64,000 nt of DNA from Halorientalis marina (GTDB lineage Archaea > Halobacteriota > Halobacteria > Halobacteriales > Haloarculaceae): positions 2,542,001-2,606,000 of the forward strand of contig NZ_CP095487.1 in NCBI RefSeq assembly GCF_023028345.1. The letters are read 5' to 3'. The position numbers and the translations under genes are program-made. Positions 43,744 through 53,193 of the stretch are shown piece by piece (the first letter of the stretch is position 1; each line of letters begins with the position of its first letter). The notes beneath the pieces are model-generated. The model saw only the letters and a program-made list of their open reading frames with translations. It was not told the DNA's origin and ran no database searches.

Positions 43744-44903
43744 CTATCCAGAAAGGGCAACGTCCGTGTTTGTGCCTTTTTCGACTCGCCCCTGACCATT
43801 ACTCGCACGTTCGTCCCCGGGTCAGCGTACGCGACGGGGAGGTAGGCGAGGCCGATGGGTTCCTCCAGCGTCGGACTCATCGTCCCGCTCGTGACGGTTC
43901 CGATGACCTTGCCGTCGGTGTTCGTCACGTCGTACCCGTGCCGTGGGACGCCGCGGTCGATGAGTCGAATCCCGACGAGTTTCTCGTCGACCCCTTCCGC
44001 CTGGACCCGTTCCAGCGCGTCCCGACCCAGGAACTCCGTGTCGAGTTTCACCGTGAAACCGACGCCGGCCTCGTAGGGGTTCCGGGGTTCGTCCTCGGGG
44101 TCGAAGTCCTGCCCCGAGAGGAGATAGCCCATCTCGATGCGGAGGGTGTCCCGGGCGCCGAGGCCGCAGGGCTGGACGCCCGAGTCGTCGGCGTCCTCGT
44201 CTCCCGAATCGGCGAACGCGTCCCAGACGGTCCCGGCGTCGTCCCACGGGACGAGCAACTCGAAGCCGTCCTCGCCGGTGTAGCCGGTGCGGGCGACGAG
44301 CGAGTCGACGCCGGCGACGGCCAGTTCCGTGATGCCGAACCGCGGGAGGTCTCGGACGGTGGCAGCGTCGCCGTCGGAGCGCCCGTCCTCGGCCGCGTCG
44401 CCGGCCACAGCCTCGGCGAGCAGGGCCTCGGCGTCGGGGCCCTGGAGGGCGAACATGGCGTAGTCCTCGGTGGCGTTGTAGACGGTCGCGTCCAGCCCCC
44501 ACTCGTCGCGGTAGGTCGTCCAGCGGTCGTGGGCCTCGGCGTCGTGGCCGGCGTTGGGGACGAAGAGGAGCTCGTGGTCCCGCGCCTCGGGGAGCCGATA
44601 GACGACAGTGTCGTCGACGATGATGCCGTCATCGTCGGTCAGCATCGCGTACTGGGCCTCGCCCGGGTCGAGCGCGGTCACGTCGTTGGTGGTGAGGCGC
44701 TGGGTCAGCCGTTCGGCGTCGGGGCCGGCGACGGCGGTCTCGCCCATGTGTGACACGTCGAAGATGCCGGCCGACTCCCGGACAGCGGCGTGTTCGGTCC
44801 GGATGGAGTCGAACTCGACGGGCATATCCCAGCCGCCGAACTCGGTGAAGCTCGCACCGCGGTCGGCGTGGCGCTCGCGCAGGGGCGGCGTCCGCAGTGG
44901 CAT
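43740..44903 (-). CDS. gcvT: Glycine cleavage system T protein (aminomethyltransferase)
   Basis: This 387-aa enzyme moves the methylene group from GcvH to tetrahydrofolate (or the archaeal C1 carrier) and releases ammonia. It begins [20 protein letters not shown] and contains [51 protein letters not shown] and [14 protein letters not shown], all standard for GcvT. A halophile-type acidic insert ([24 protein letters not shown]) is present. It is first in the gcvT-gcvH unit. No lipoamide dehydrogenase (L-protein) gene is in the window. Confidence 0.95.
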   Translation of the reverse strand: MPLRTPPLRERHADRGASFTEFGGWDMPVEFDSIRTEHAAVRESAGIFDVSHMGETAVAGPDAERLTQRLTTNDVTALDPGEAQYAMLTDDDGIIVDDTVVYRLPEARDHELLFVPNAGHDAEAHDRWTTYRDEWGLDATVYNATEDYAMFALQGPDAEALLAEAVAGDAAEDGRSDGDAATVRDLPRFGITELAVAGVDSLVARTGYTGEDGFELLVPWDDAGTVWDAFADSGDEDADDSGVQPCGLGARDTLRIEMGYLLSGQDFDPEDEPRNPYEAGVGFTVKLDTEFLGRDALERVQAEGVDEKLVGIRLIDRGVPRHGYDVTNTDGKVIGTVTSGTMSPTLEEPIGLAYLPVAYADPGTNVRVMVRGESKKAQTRTLPFLDR

Positions 44904-44947
44904 ACGTGTTCGACCCCCTGCCAGCGACCTAACTCTTCCGCTGTCGG

Positions 44948-46411
44948 TCAGTCGTCGGCCTCGTTCGCCTCGGCGGCGTCGTCGCCGTCCGATTTCAGGG
45001 CCGCCGGCAGGTCCGGCACGGCGCTCGTGTCGTGTGTCCCCGCCGGCGGCAGATTGACCTCGGCGGCCGCCGACTCGTCGAGATCGGTCCGCTGGCGGTC
45101 GCGGTCGCCCATCTCGCCCTCGCCGTCGGCGTCCCTGGCGTCCTGGTCGATCCGCATCGAGCAGAAGTCAGCCCCACACATCGAGCAGAAGCGGGCGTCC
45201 TTGTAGTTGTCACCGGGGAGGCTCTGGTCGTGGTACTCGCGGGCCCGCTCGGAATCGAGGGCCAGCTCGAACTGGCGGCGCCAGTCGAACTCGTAGCGGG
45301 CCTCCGAGAGGGCGTCGTCCCAGTCGCGGGCGCCCGGTTTCCCGGCAGCCACGTCGCCCGCGTGGGCCGCGATGCGGTACGCCGCCAGCCCGTCGCGCAC
45401 GTCCCCCTCTTCGGGGAGGCCGAGGTGTTCTTTCGGGGTGACGTAACAGAGCATCGCAGCGCCGGCGCGGGCGGCCTCGGTCGCGCCAATCGCGCTCGTG
45501 ATGTGGTCGTACCCCGGTGCCACGTCGGTCACGAGCGGGCCGAGCAGGTAGAAGGGTGCGCCGTCACAGACGTCCTGCTGGCGCTCGACGTTGTCGGCCA
45601 CCTCGTCCATCGGGACGTGGCCCGGTCCCTCGACCATCACCTGCACGCCGTGGTCCCACGCGACGTCGGTGAGTTCGCCCAGGGTTTCGAGTTCGGCGAA
45701 CTGTGCCTCGTCGCTCGCGTCGGCGAGACAGCCGGGCCGGAGGCCGTCCCCGAGGCTGAACGTGACGTCGTGTTCGCGGAAGATCTCACAGATCTCCTCG
45801 AACTTCGTATAGAGGGGGTTCTCCATCCCGTTCTCCTCGATCCACTGCGCGAGGATCGAGCCGCCACGGGAGACGATGCCGGTTTTGCGACCGTCGGTCA
45901 GCGGGAGGTGCGCCATGCGCACGCCCGCGTGAATGGTCATGTAATCGACGCCCTGCCGGGCCTGCTTCTCGATCACCTCGAGCAGTAGTTCGTGCGTGAT
46001 GTCGGCCGGGTCGCCGGCGCGTTTGACCGCCTCGTAGATCGGAACCGTCCCGACCGGAACCGGGGAGTGTTCGACGTTGGCCTCCCGTATCGCGTCGAGG
46101 CGCTCGCCCGTCGAGAGGTCCATCACGGTGTCGGCGCCGTAGTGGACGGCAGTGTGGAGCTTCTCGAGTTCCCCGTCGAGATCGCTCGTGGTCTCGCTGT
46201 TGCCGATGTTCGCGTTGACCTTCGTCGCGAACTCCCGGCCGATGATCATCGGATCGAGCGACTCGTGGCCGTGGTTCGCCGGGATGACCGCCTGCCCGGT
46301 GGCGACCTGGTCGCGGACGAACGCCGCGTCGCGGTTCTCACGCTTCGCGACTCGTTCCATCGCCGCCGTGATCTCGCCGTCGCGTGCACGCTCCAGTTGC
46401 GTCTTCGGCAT
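44948..46411 (-). CDS. thiC: Phosphomethylpyrimidine synthase ThiC
   Basis: This 487-aa radical-SAM enzyme converts aminoimidazole ribotide to HMP phosphate for thiamine. Landmarks are [20 protein letters not shown] at the N-terminus, [49 protein letters not shown] and the C-terminal iron-sulfur motif CSMCGADFC (C409, C412, C417). About 70 acidic residues follow it, longer than in bacterial ThiC. The ATG at 46411 lies about 23 bp after a minus-strand TATATTA, so the transcript is probably leaderless. There is no TPP riboswitch upstream; a palindromic site overlaps the promoter instead. Confidence 0.96.
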   Translation of the reverse strand: MPKTQLERARDGEITAAMERVAKRENRDAAFVRDQVATGQAVIPANHGHESLDPMIIGREFATKVNANIGNSETTSDLDGELEKLHTAVHYGADTVMDLSTGERLDAIREANVEHSPVPVGTVPIYEAVKRAGDPADITHELLLEVIEKQARQGVDYMTIHAGVRMAHLPLTDGRKTGIVSRGGSILAQWIEENGMENPLYTKFEEICEIFREHDVTFSLGDGLRPGCLADASDEAQFAELETLGELTDVAWDHGVQVMVEGPGHVPMDEVADNVERQQDVCDGAPFYLLGPLVTDVAPGYDHITSAIGATEAARAGAAMLCYVTPKEHLGLPEEGDVRDGLAAYRIAAHAGDVAAGKPGARDWDDALSEARYEFDWRRQFELALDSERAREYHDQSLPGDNYKDARFCSMCGADFCSMRIDQDARDADGEGEMGDRDRQRTDLDESAAAEVNLPPAGTHDTSAVPDLPAALKSDGDDAAEANEADD

Positions 46412-46421
46412 ACAATACAGT

Positions 46422-46440
46422 TATATTATCCACTAATATA
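46422..46440 (-). promoter_or_regulatory. thiC promoter with overlapping inverted repeat
   Basis: TATATTA-TCCAC-TAATATA is a perfect 7-bp inverted repeat with a 5-nt spacer. On the minus strand the half at 46434-46440 is at the right distance (23-29 bp) from the thiC ATG to be its TATA box. An inverted copy of the central ATTAGTGG lies at 46509-46516. Archaeal thiamine genes are controlled by the ThiN-domain regulator ThiR, for which this is a candidate site; that link is inference. Confidence 0.5.
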
Positions 46441-46593
46441 GCTTGGGCATACGCGGCAGGCCCGTGGACGAATCGTACGTTCGCAATTTTTTATCGGCAT
46501 TTGTCAGCATTAGTGGTAAAATTCGTCCGTGGTAACCCGTATATTAGATGTATATCGACCTGGCGGTGCCCGTTCGTTATATCAGGATAAATC

Positions 46594-46601
46594 ATGAAGG
46601 T
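46594..46601 (+). promoter_or_regulatory. TATA box upstream of a small open frame
   Basis: TTTATATC lies 28 bp upstream of the ATG at 46629, the expected leaderless spacing, which supports expression of the small peptide. Confidence 0.45.
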
Positions 46602-46628
46602 TTATATCTATGGACGCCGCAGGTAGGG

Positions 46629-46781
46629 ATGAGAATGAACCGGTCTGCCGAGATCGAACCGATGGTGCCCGAGATGCCAACCACGAGCGTCCGCGCGGAC
46701 GGTGGCGAGCCCGTCGCCGCCGAGAGTCACGAGGCGGACGGCGCGGAGTCCGAGGCACCGCTCGTACCCGACCTCTCCTGA
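46629..46781 (+). CDS. Putative 50-aa acidic peptide
   Basis: MRMNRSAEIEPMVPEMPTTS is followed by an acidic, low-complexity tail ending APLVPDLS. It has no recognisable domain and is likely disordered. Support comes from a good TATA box 28 bp upstream and from an acidic composition typical of real haloarchaeal genes. It lies between divergent thiC and the NYN gene. It may instead be a non-coding transcript or a spurious frame. Confidence 0.4.
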   Translation: MRMNRSAEIEPMVPEMPTTSVRADGGEPVAAESHEADGAESEAPLVPDLS

Positions 46782-46873
46782 TCGGCCGTTCGTTTCTCCC
46801 GTTCGTCGTTCGGTCAGCGACGGCTGCGGGGAGTACGCGGACCGATTAAGTCCCCGGGCCGTGAGTGGGGAGT

Positions 46874-47320
46874 ATGGGATGGCTCGGTCGGTTGGTCGGC
46901 GGGCGAACGGACGAGCGAGTCGGACTCTTCGTCGACGGGCCGAACGTCCTCCGGTCGGAGTTCGACGTCGACCTCGCGGACCTCCGGGCGGTCGCCGGCG
47001 AGAAGGGCCGACTGGCGGTCACGCGGTTGTACCTCGACGAACACGCCTCGCCGGGGCTCGTACAGGCGGCCGAGGCCAACGGTTTCGAGGTGATCACGAC
47101 GAGTGGCGACGTCGACGTGAAACTCGCAGTCGACGCGACCGCGCTCGTCGCCGACGACGGCCTCGACGTGTTGGCGATCGCGTCCCGCGACACCGACTTC
47201 AAGCCGGTCGTGGAGCTCGCTGCGCGGCGGAACGTGCGGACCTTCGCCATCGCACCCGGAGAGTACGGCCGCTCCGACGCGCTCCGGACGGCCGCCCACG
47301 ATGCCGTGACGCTGGATTGA
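46874..47320 (+). CDS. NYN-domain (PIN-like) putative RNase
   Basis: This 148-aa protein belongs to the LabA/DUF88 (TIGR00288-like) group of PIN-fold nucleases. The acidic metal-site residues are in VGLFVDGPNVLR (first Asp), TTSGDVDVKLAVDATALV (two Asp) and AIASRDTDFKPVVELA (Asp pair), the standard NYN spacing. It would act on RNA in the cytoplasm. I chose ATG 46874 over a GTG at 46865. It ends one base short of the convergent exchanger gene's stop. Confidence 0.86.
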   Translation: MGWLGRLVGGRTDERVGLFVDGPNVLRSEFDVDLADLRAVAGEKGRLAVTRLYLDEHASPGLVQAAEANGFEVITTSGDVDVKLAVDATALVADDGLDVLAIASRDTDFKPVVELAARRNVRTFAIAPGEYGRSDALRTAAHDAVTLD

Positions 47321-47321
47321 G

Positions 47322-48362
47322 TCACGCCGGCAGGATACCCACGATAACGCCGGACGCTTCGAGGAGGACCCACGCGACGAATCCGACGTACGCGACGAGG
47401 AGCACGTACGCTTCGAGGGAGGTCAGTGCGAGGTCCGTCCGCAGGACGGTAAACAGCAGGATCGTCGCTGCGGTGAGGCTCGCGAACATCGGGACCGCCA
47501 TCGCGAAGTCGATAGAAGCGCGCCCGACGATGAGCACGCCGATGGGAATCGCCACGAGCAGATCGAAGGTGTTCGACCCGAGGACGTTCGCGACCGAGGC
47601 GACACCGCGTTCGTCGCGGGCCGCGCGGATGCTCACCAGCGCGTCCGGGAGGCTGGTCGCCCCCGCGATGATCGTGACGCCCATGATGAACCCCGGCACG
47701 CCCAGCGCCTGGCCGATCAGATCGACGGAGTGGACCAGGCGCTCGACGGCGACCAGGATGACGATCAATCCGGCGATCAGAAAGCCCCACTGTCGCCGCG
47801 GGTCGACATCCGTCGGCGGGTCCCCAGCCTCGTAGTCACCCGTGTCCTGCACCTGGATGAAGAGATAGAGGCCGTAGAGCGCGAGCGGGATGGCCGCGAG
47901 CGGGCGCGTGATGAACCCCGCGAGGTCGGCGGCTCCCGGCGAGGTATCGGGGTAGTAGATCACCGCGAGCGCGAAGGTGATGACGAGGACCGAGACCGCG
48001 AGCATGTAGAACTGGGCTTCCTTGTAGACCAGCGTCCGATTGGCCTCGATGTCGTCCTCGGCCGCGATCCCCGAGAGCGCGGGCACCACGAGGATGTTGA
48101 AGATGGCAGACCCGACGATGGCCCCGACGCCGAGTTCGATCTGCTGGGTCAACACCGCCGCGAACACCACCGACGCGAGTTCGGGGAAACTGGAGCCGAC
48201 GGCCGCGATGATGGCCCCCTGCACGACTTCCGGGAGGCCGTAAATGGCCGCGAGCCGTTCGCTCGTCGTCTCCAGCCACCCGCTCCCGATCCAGATGGCT
48301 CCGGTCGTGACGACGATGATCCCGACATCGAGCAGCGACACCGACGCGGCGACCTCGCTCAT
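47322..48362 (-). CDS. Ca2+/Na+-type cation exchanger (CaCA family)
   Basis: This 346-aa membrane protein has about ten hydrophobic helices in two inverted halves. Alpha-repeat 1 is GLPEVVQGAIIAAVGSSFPELASVVFAA (residues 42-69), and alpha-repeat 2 is GVPGFIMGVTIIAGATSLPDALVSIRAA (near residue 225), with GS-x-PE and AT-x-PD cation-coordinating motifs and matching N(I/T)(L/F) segments later. The central loop is acidic (DTGDYEAGDPPTDVDPRR). The ion pair transported cannot be told from sequence. ATG 48362 begins the first helix; upstream in-frame extensions are unlikely. Confidence 0.9.
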   Translation of the reverse strand: MSEVAASVSLLDVGIIVVTTGAIWIGSGWLETTSERLAAIYGLPEVVQGAIIAAVGSSFPELASVVFAAVLTQQIELGVGAIVGSAIFNILVVPALSGIAAEDDIEANRTLVYKEAQFYMLAVSVLVITFALAVIYYPDTSPGAADLAGFITRPLAAIPLALYGLYLFIQVQDTGDYEAGDPPTDVDPRRQWGFLIAGLIVILVAVERLVHSVDLIGQALGVPGFIMGVTIIAGATSLPDALVSIRAARDERGVASVANVLGSNTFDLLVAIPIGVLIVGRASIDFAMAVPMFASLTAATILLFTVLRTDLALTSLEAYVLLVAYVGFVAWVLLEASGVIVGILPA

Positions 48363-48501
48363 GTCCGAACCTACCTCACGGCGGACACAAATCCGTTCCG
48401 GGGGACGGCGCTCCGTCGACGAGGAAGCGGTGCTTGCGGACTGGGGCACCGACAGCCACGGAGACGAACGGTTTTTGCCGCCGGCAGTCGGGCCTTGCCG
48501 T

Positions 48502-49344
48502 ATGGACGAACTCGACCGGCCGGTGCTAGACAATCACCTCCATCTCGACCCGGTGAACGGTCGCAACACCGCGGCCGTCGAGGACTTCGCGTCGCTGGGC
48601 GGGACGCATCTCCTCGTGCTCAACAAGCCCTCGTGGCTGCTCGGGGTCGACGTCGAGGCGAAGGATGACTTCCGGGAGGTGTTCGACCTGACCGTCGCGG
48701 CCGTCGAGGACGCCACCGAGGTCCTCGACGGGCGGGCCTGGCCCGTCCTCGGCGTCCACCCGGCGCTGATCTCGCAGTTGCTAGACCGCGGTTTCGCCGT
48801 CGAGGAGGCCCGCGACCTGATGCAGGCCGGCCTCGACGTGGCCGCCGAATACGTCGCCGACGGGCCGGCGCTGGCGCTGAAATCCGGCCGCCCGCACTAC
48901 GACGTCGACGACGACGTGTGGACGGCCGCCAACGACGTGATGAAACACGCCTTCGAGCTCGGCGCGGAGGTCGGTTCCGCTGTCCAGCTTCACACCGAGG
49001 GCGGCGAGGACTTCACCGAAGTCGCGGAGTGGGCCGAGGACCGCGGCCTCCCGCGCGAGCGCGTCGTCAAACACTACTCGGGGAGCCACGTCGAGGGGCC
49101 GATAGCGAGCGTCCTGAGCAACGAGGACGACCTCGCGGCGGCCGCCGAGCGCGACGACCCGTTCCTGATGGAGACGGACTTCATCGACGACCCGGACCGC
49201 CCCGGCGCCGTGCTGGGCCCGAAGACGGTCCCGCGCCGCGTCCGCTGGCTGCTAGAGGAAGGGTACGAGGAGGCCGTCGAGCGCGCCCACGTCGAGACGC
49301 CGGCCCGAGTGTACGGTATCGACACCGAGGCGACGCTGGAGTAG
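48502..49344 (+). CDS. TatD-family metal-dependent hydrolase
   Basis: This 280-aa TIM-barrel protein has the TatD-like start MDELDRPVLDNHLHLDPVNG (HxH metal site), WPVLGVHPALISQLL, SAVQLHTEGGEDF, RVVKHYSGSHVEG and FLMETDFIDDP supplying the later His and Asp ligands. In archaea this branch is annotated as a TatD-related deoxyribonuclease, but substrate specificity is untested. The start ATG 48502 begins the first barrel strand. It is divergent from the exchanger gene. Confidence 0.87.
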   Translation: MDELDRPVLDNHLHLDPVNGRNTAAVEDFASLGGTHLLVLNKPSWLLGVDVEAKDDFREVFDLTVAAVEDATEVLDGRAWPVLGVHPALISQLLDRGFAVEEARDLMQAGLDVAAEYVADGPALALKSGRPHYDVDDDVWTAANDVMKHAFELGAEVGSAVQLHTEGGEDFTEVAEWAEDRGLPRERVVKHYSGSHVEGPIASVLSNEDDLAAAAERDDPFLMETDFIDDPDRPGAVLGPKTVPRRVRWLLEEGYEEAVERAHVETPARVYGIDTEATLE

Positions 49345-49435
49345 CTATCTACGGGACTGACGAGCGCGTGCCGCCCGTCGGACGGCTGGCTGTTCGGTCA
49401 TAACACTCATTCTGACCGAGCGTGAAGAGACGTGT

Positions 49436-49663
49436 ATGGAGCGCAGACGGTGCCCGGACTGCGGGGTGAAACTGGAGGCCGTCGAGTTCAACACCGCGGA
49501 GGGGGGTGGCTACGTGGAGGTGACGAACTACCAGGAGGAACTCCTGCAGTCCCTGGGCGTCGTCGACACGATGTCCCTCGAGGACAAAGAGCGACTGGAC
49601 GTGAACACGAAGATGTGCCCGAACTGCGGGCTCTTGCGGCTGTACGCGGACGTCGACGACTGA
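49436..49663 (+). CDS. Small zinc-finger protein (two CPxCG knuckles)
   Basis: This 75-aa protein starts MERRRCPDCGVKLEAVEFN and has a second knuckle near the end (TKMCPNCGLLRLYADVDD). The two knuckles, 50 residues apart, would make one zinc ribbon with a helical insertion (YQEELLQSLGVVDTMSLEDK). Short CPxCG proteins are numerous in haloarchaea and some are regulatory; this one has no assigned role. Confidence 0.83.
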   Translation: MERRRCPDCGVKLEAVEFNTAEGGGYVEVTNYQEELLQSLGVVDTMSLEDKERLDVNTKMCPNCGLLRLYADVDD

Positions 49664-49728
49664 CCGGGCTCGGTTCCCGTCGCCGAGGAGAGGGAAAGTC
49701 ATAACCCCGGCCGTACATAGGGGGAGGT

Positions 49729-50316
49729 ATGAGCGAGAGCGAACCGCCGGGGCAATTCTACACCGAGGAACGCTGGCAGAACTGGATCGAGCGCATCAGC
49801 GAAGAGGAGATCGACCCCGAGGACGAGGACTCCGCGCGGCTCTTACTCAACTTACAGGACGACACGGCCATCGCAATCGCGAAGATTCTCACGGCCTACG
49901 ACGACGAGCAGCTCGACGAGGAGGAGACCCTCGAGGAGCTGACGGACGTGCGCGAGATCGTCCTCGACGAGGTGAACATCGACGACGAGGAGAAACTGAT
50001 GCTCGTCGACGGCGTCCAGACCTCGCTCGTCTGTGTCTTCTACGCGGCCGAGGAGTACGTCGCCGGCGGCGTCGCCGAGGACGGGACCATCGAGGAGTAC
50101 ATCCAGGCCGCGGCCGACGCGGAGGCCGAGGAGGACCCCGACGCGGCACTCGGTTACTGCGCCCAGGCGGGGACGCGCATCATCGACGGCGACGAGCTCT
50201 CGATGGAGCTGGCCGAGGAACTGGAGTTCGGGCTGGTGGCGGAGTGGGTCAACGGGCTCGATTCCCTCCAGACCGCGATGCGCGACCCCGAAGTCGTCGA
50301 AGAGGGCGAAGAGTAG
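49729..50316 (+). CDS. DUF2150-family archaeal protein
   Basis: This 195-aa very acidic helical protein begins MSESEPPGQFYTEERWQNWI and contains SARLLLNLQDDTAIAIAKIL, LVDGVQTSLVCVFYAAEEYV and DAALGYCAQAGTRIIDGDEL, which I recognise as DUF2150. The family is restricted to archaea and has no known function. It is cytoplasmic, with no signal or membrane segment. It stands alone between the zinc-finger gene and the surface-protein gene. Confidence 0.82.
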   Translation: MSESEPPGQFYTEERWQNWIERISEEEIDPEDEDSARLLLNLQDDTAIAIAKILTAYDDEQLDEEETLEELTDVREIVLDEVNIDDEEKLMLVDGVQTSLVCVFYAAEEYVAGGVAEDGTIEEYIQAAADAEAEEDPDAALGYCAQAGTRIIDGDELSMELAEELEFGLVAEWVNGLDSLQTAMRDPEVVEEGEE

Positions 50317-50423
50317 CGGCGGCCTGGCGGTGACGGGGGCGGCGGGCCGGGGCGTCCCGAGCACGGCCGACCGATGGTGAACGATCCGACCGCGGGCGCG
50401 GATATCCACGAGTAAGTCGGCCG

Positions 50424-50431
50424 CTATATAT
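50424..50431 (+). promoter_or_regulatory. TATA box of the surface-protein gene
   Basis: CTATATAT lies about 29 bp upstream of the ATG at 50460, the position expected for a leaderless transcript. Confidence 0.6.
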
Positions 50432-50459
50432 TTCAACGCAGGTATCCAAGCCTTTTTGA

Positions 50460-52820
50460 ATGCTCTCCGGGTTCGACGAGCGCGGCCAGGCCATCCAGAT
50501 CGGCGCTGTGTTGCTGTTCGGAATTCTAGTGGTCGCGTTCGCGAGCTATCAGGCGTTCGTCGTTCCCACACAGAACGAACGGGTCGAGTTTAACCACAAT
50601 CAGCAGGCGCAACAAGAGCTTCAGGAGGTCCGGAACGCGATCGTTTCGAGCGTGGGCGGGGATAATGGTCGGTCGGTCGCGGTGAGTCTGGGAACGAGGT
50701 ATCCCAGTCGACTCATCGCACAAAACCCGGGGCCCGCGACCGGTTCGTTGAGAACAGTTGGGATCGGGAACGAATCGCTGAACCTGACTGTCCGAAACGC
50801 GACTGCTGACGGCGAAACCGGCGATTTTTGGAACGGTACGGCACGCACCTACGACACTGGAGCGCTGGATTACGTGTCGAACTACAACGTCTACGAGAGT
50901 GCCCCAACGACGAGTTATGCACACACGGTATTGTTCAATCACCGGCGTGATCGGAGCGTCACAGTGGGAGACCAATTGCTGATCGATGAGCGGACGATCA
51001 CATTGGTGTCGTTGAACGGCTCACTGAGTCGGGCACAGACCAGCAGTTACACCGTCAACGTTCGGCCTGTCAGCAGTTCCGACCGAGTCGTAAGCGTCAT
51101 GAACGAGAGCCACCCGCTCACACTTACCGCACCGACCCGCCTGTCTGAGTCAGAATGGAGACAGTTACTCACTCCCGAACCCGACATCGAGCGGAGCGAC
51201 GTGACGGTCGATCCGAACGGTGCGCCCGGAGAGTTCGGTCTACTGGAAATCACTCTACCGGCGGACACTGAGTATGATCTCCGGATGGCCAAGGTCGGCG
51301 TCGGCTCACGGGTACGGGGGCGAGAGGCAGCGTACGTGACCGACATCGAAGGGGGCGGCACGGTCACCGAGGGCGGCAGTGATCGTCTCGTCGTGGAGGT
51401 CCGCGACCGGTACAACAACCCAATAAGCGGCGTGACAGTGAACGCGAGTACGGACACGGACGACAGCGTAGCCAGTCTTGCAGAAATAAACGCGACGACC
51501 GACGACGATGGACGGGCCGAATTCGTGTACCGTACAAAGGGCGCGAGCGTCAACTCCGATACGCGCGATTTCGTGAACGTGAGCATCACCAGACCGCAGT
51601 CGGCGCTCAACCAGTCGTCGTTCGACGGCGGCGAACCAGGAGACTTGAGTGTCGAGTACACTGTCACCCCCCGATCGGGCAGTACGAACCAAGCCTCCTA
51701 CGACTTGTTTTGGACGGATACCACGTCCGTACCAGGGCCGACCGGCTCAAGCGCCGAGGTCTGCGATTCGTTCCCGTGCAACGTGACGCTTCAGGCGACG
51801 ACTGACCCCGCACAGGTAGCCGCACCAGTCGGGTTCGGGACTGGCGACTCGAATCTCGTTAGAGTGCTCGAACGGCTGAACGCGACCCAAAGCGGCGTCG
51901 CGGGAACAACCGTCCAGTTCCGACCGTCGACCGGGAACACGACGCTCGTAACTCAAAGCGGTGGGACGAGCGACACACTCGTGGTCTCGACACCCTCAGC
52001 AGTCGACTTCGAGTCAGGCCTAGGCGATTACGGCGTGTTCGGGAACTTCGAGGGTGACGACCCAGAGCAGTCCTCCCAGAATAGCAATAGCGGATCGTTC
52101 GCGGTCGTGCTTGAAGGAGGGAACGACGGTGGGATCGTGACCACCGGCTACGACACGACCGGCGGCGAGTCGGTCGTCCTCCAGTACTGGGTCAAGGAAA
52201 GTGACGTCGGGGACATCGGCGACGGCAACGGCGGGCTTAGGGTCGAGTACCTTACCGGGAGCGGGTCGTGGGTGACGGCAGACAGTCTTCCGTTGACCGG
52301 TACGAATCCAGGGGAAGTGCGCACCGCGCGACTTGGGTCGGACGCGATCCACGACAATTTCTCGCTCCGGTTCCGGCAGATCGGTGCGGACAACGCCAAT
52401 GACGAATGGCTCATCGACAATCCGACGATTACCGCCCTCGGGACGGAGGTCGGGCCGGGCGAACCCGGCAGCGGTGACGGTGGGAACGGAGGCGGAGCTG
52501 ACAATCCGTCGGTGACCATCACCGACGCCGGAGAAACGGGGAACTCCAGAAAAATTCAGCTCGACGCCGACTTCTCCGATCCAGTGGGTGACGGGAACGA
52601 ACTGACGAGTGTCGACATCGAGGTCCGCGACGAGGACGGCAATCCCGTCTACACCGATACAGCAGACGATATCAGCGGCGACAGCGCCTCTCTCACCGAT
52701 TACATGACGACGGTATCGCTGCGGGGGAACAACGATCCTGAAGAGACCTTCACCGTCGAAATAACGGTCTCTGACACCGACGGTAACACCGGCTCGGACC
52801 AAGCGACGGTAGATGTCTGA
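50460..52820 (+). CDS. Large secreted surface protein with pilin-like N-terminus
   Basis: This 786-aa protein has a short N-terminus (MLSGFDERGQAIQIGAVLLF) leading into one hydrophobic helix (residues 12-34), followed by VEFNHNQQAQQELQEVRNAI, a layout seen in a haloarchaeal family of pilin-like or membrane-anchored surface proteins. The rest is extracellular: an Ig-like/Big_1-type segment (VEVRDRYNNPISGVTVNAST...DDDGRAEFVYRT, about 315-360), a jelly-roll-like segment (DNFSLRFRQIGADNANDEWLIDN), a Gly-rich linker and a final fibronectin-like domain. Many N-x-S/T sequons are present. The DNA is visibly less GC-biased than its neighbours, so relaxed codon use or transfer is possible. Function is probably adhesion or envelope structure. 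Confidence 0.75.
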   Translation: MLSGFDERGQAIQIGAVLLFGILVVAFASYQAFVVPTQNERVEFNHNQQAQQELQEVRNAIVSSVGGDNGRSVAVSLGTRYPSRLIAQNPGPATGSLRTVGIGNESLNLTVRNATADGETGDFWNGTARTYDTGALDYVSNYNVYESAPTTSYAHTVLFNHRRDRSVTVGDQLLIDERTITLVSLNGSLSRAQTSSYTVNVRPVSSSDRVVSVMNESHPLTLTAPTRLSESEWRQLLTPEPDIERSDVTVDPNGAPGEFGLLEITLPADTEYDLRMAKVGVGSRVRGREAAYVTDIEGGGTVTEGGSDRLVVEVRDRYNNPISGVTVNASTDTDDSVASLAEINATTDDDGRAEFVYRTKGASVNSDTRDFVNVSITRPQSALNQSSFDGGEPGDLSVEYTVTPRSGSTNQASYDLFWTDTTSVPGPTGSSAEVCDSFPCNVTLQATTDPAQVAAPVGFGTGDSNLVRVLERLNATQSGVAGTTVQFRPSTGNTTLVTQSGGTSDTLVVSTPSAVDFESGLGDYGVFGNFEGDDPEQSSQNSNSGSFAVVLEGGNDGGIVTTGYDTTGGESVVLQYWVKESDVGDIGDGNGGLRVEYLTGSGSWVTADSLPLTGTNPGEVRTARLGSDAIHDNFSLRFRQIGADNANDEWLIDNPTITALGTEVGPGEPGSGDGGNGGGADNPSVTITDAGETGNSRKIQLDADFSDPVGDGNELTSVDIEVRDEDGNPVYTDTADDISGDSASLTDYMTTVSLRGNNDPEETFTVEITVSDTDGNTGSDQATVDV

Positions 52821-53193
52821 TGGACCTCAGTCGTTAGAACTATTGGCCGGACCCAGGTTCCCGTCTCCTCATGTGGAGGCACACTGCATCCACCGCGCCT
52901 GACGTGTCGGATCGGAGCGTTGCCACGGGGCGAACGACGGGCGTCAAGTCCAAGCCGGTGGAAAGGTTCAGAGAACCGACCGGCAGGTCGCCGTCGTCGG
53001 CGAGTCGGTGAGTACGGAAAAGAGTGCACTACCATGTCCCATCCTTCCCGTCAACGCCAAGATGCACGATCAGTCCGGCCCCGACCCCCGTCGGGAACGG
53101 GCCCACTCGTACAGGCGAATCGAAACGAGAATTTCGACGATCGTCGATGGTTTAGACGACAATGACTTATAGCTGGTCGCCGGAATCGAGGGT
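52821..53193. other. 373-bp intergenic region
   Basis: I find no supported gene. The last 35 bp hold the HMG-CoA synthase promoter. A weak hairpin (CTCC-TCATGT-GGAG, near 52867) follows the surface-protein gene. A 43-codon frame from 53034 is Arg/Gln/Pro-rich and not convincing. Confidence 0.5.
53163..53171 (+). promoter_or_regulatory. TATA box of hmgB
   Basis: GACTTATAG lies about 25-30 bp upstream of the ATG at 53194, so the transcript is probably leaderless. Confidence 0.5.

Noticed and set aside
46412..46628. TPP riboswitch upstream of thiC
   Set aside because: The CUGAGA core of the THI element is not present on the relevant strand, and the promoter is too close to the ATG.
53034..53165. 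43-codon frame upstream of hmgB
   Set aside because: Basic, Gln/Pro-rich composition unlike haloarchaeal proteins and no promoter at the right distance.
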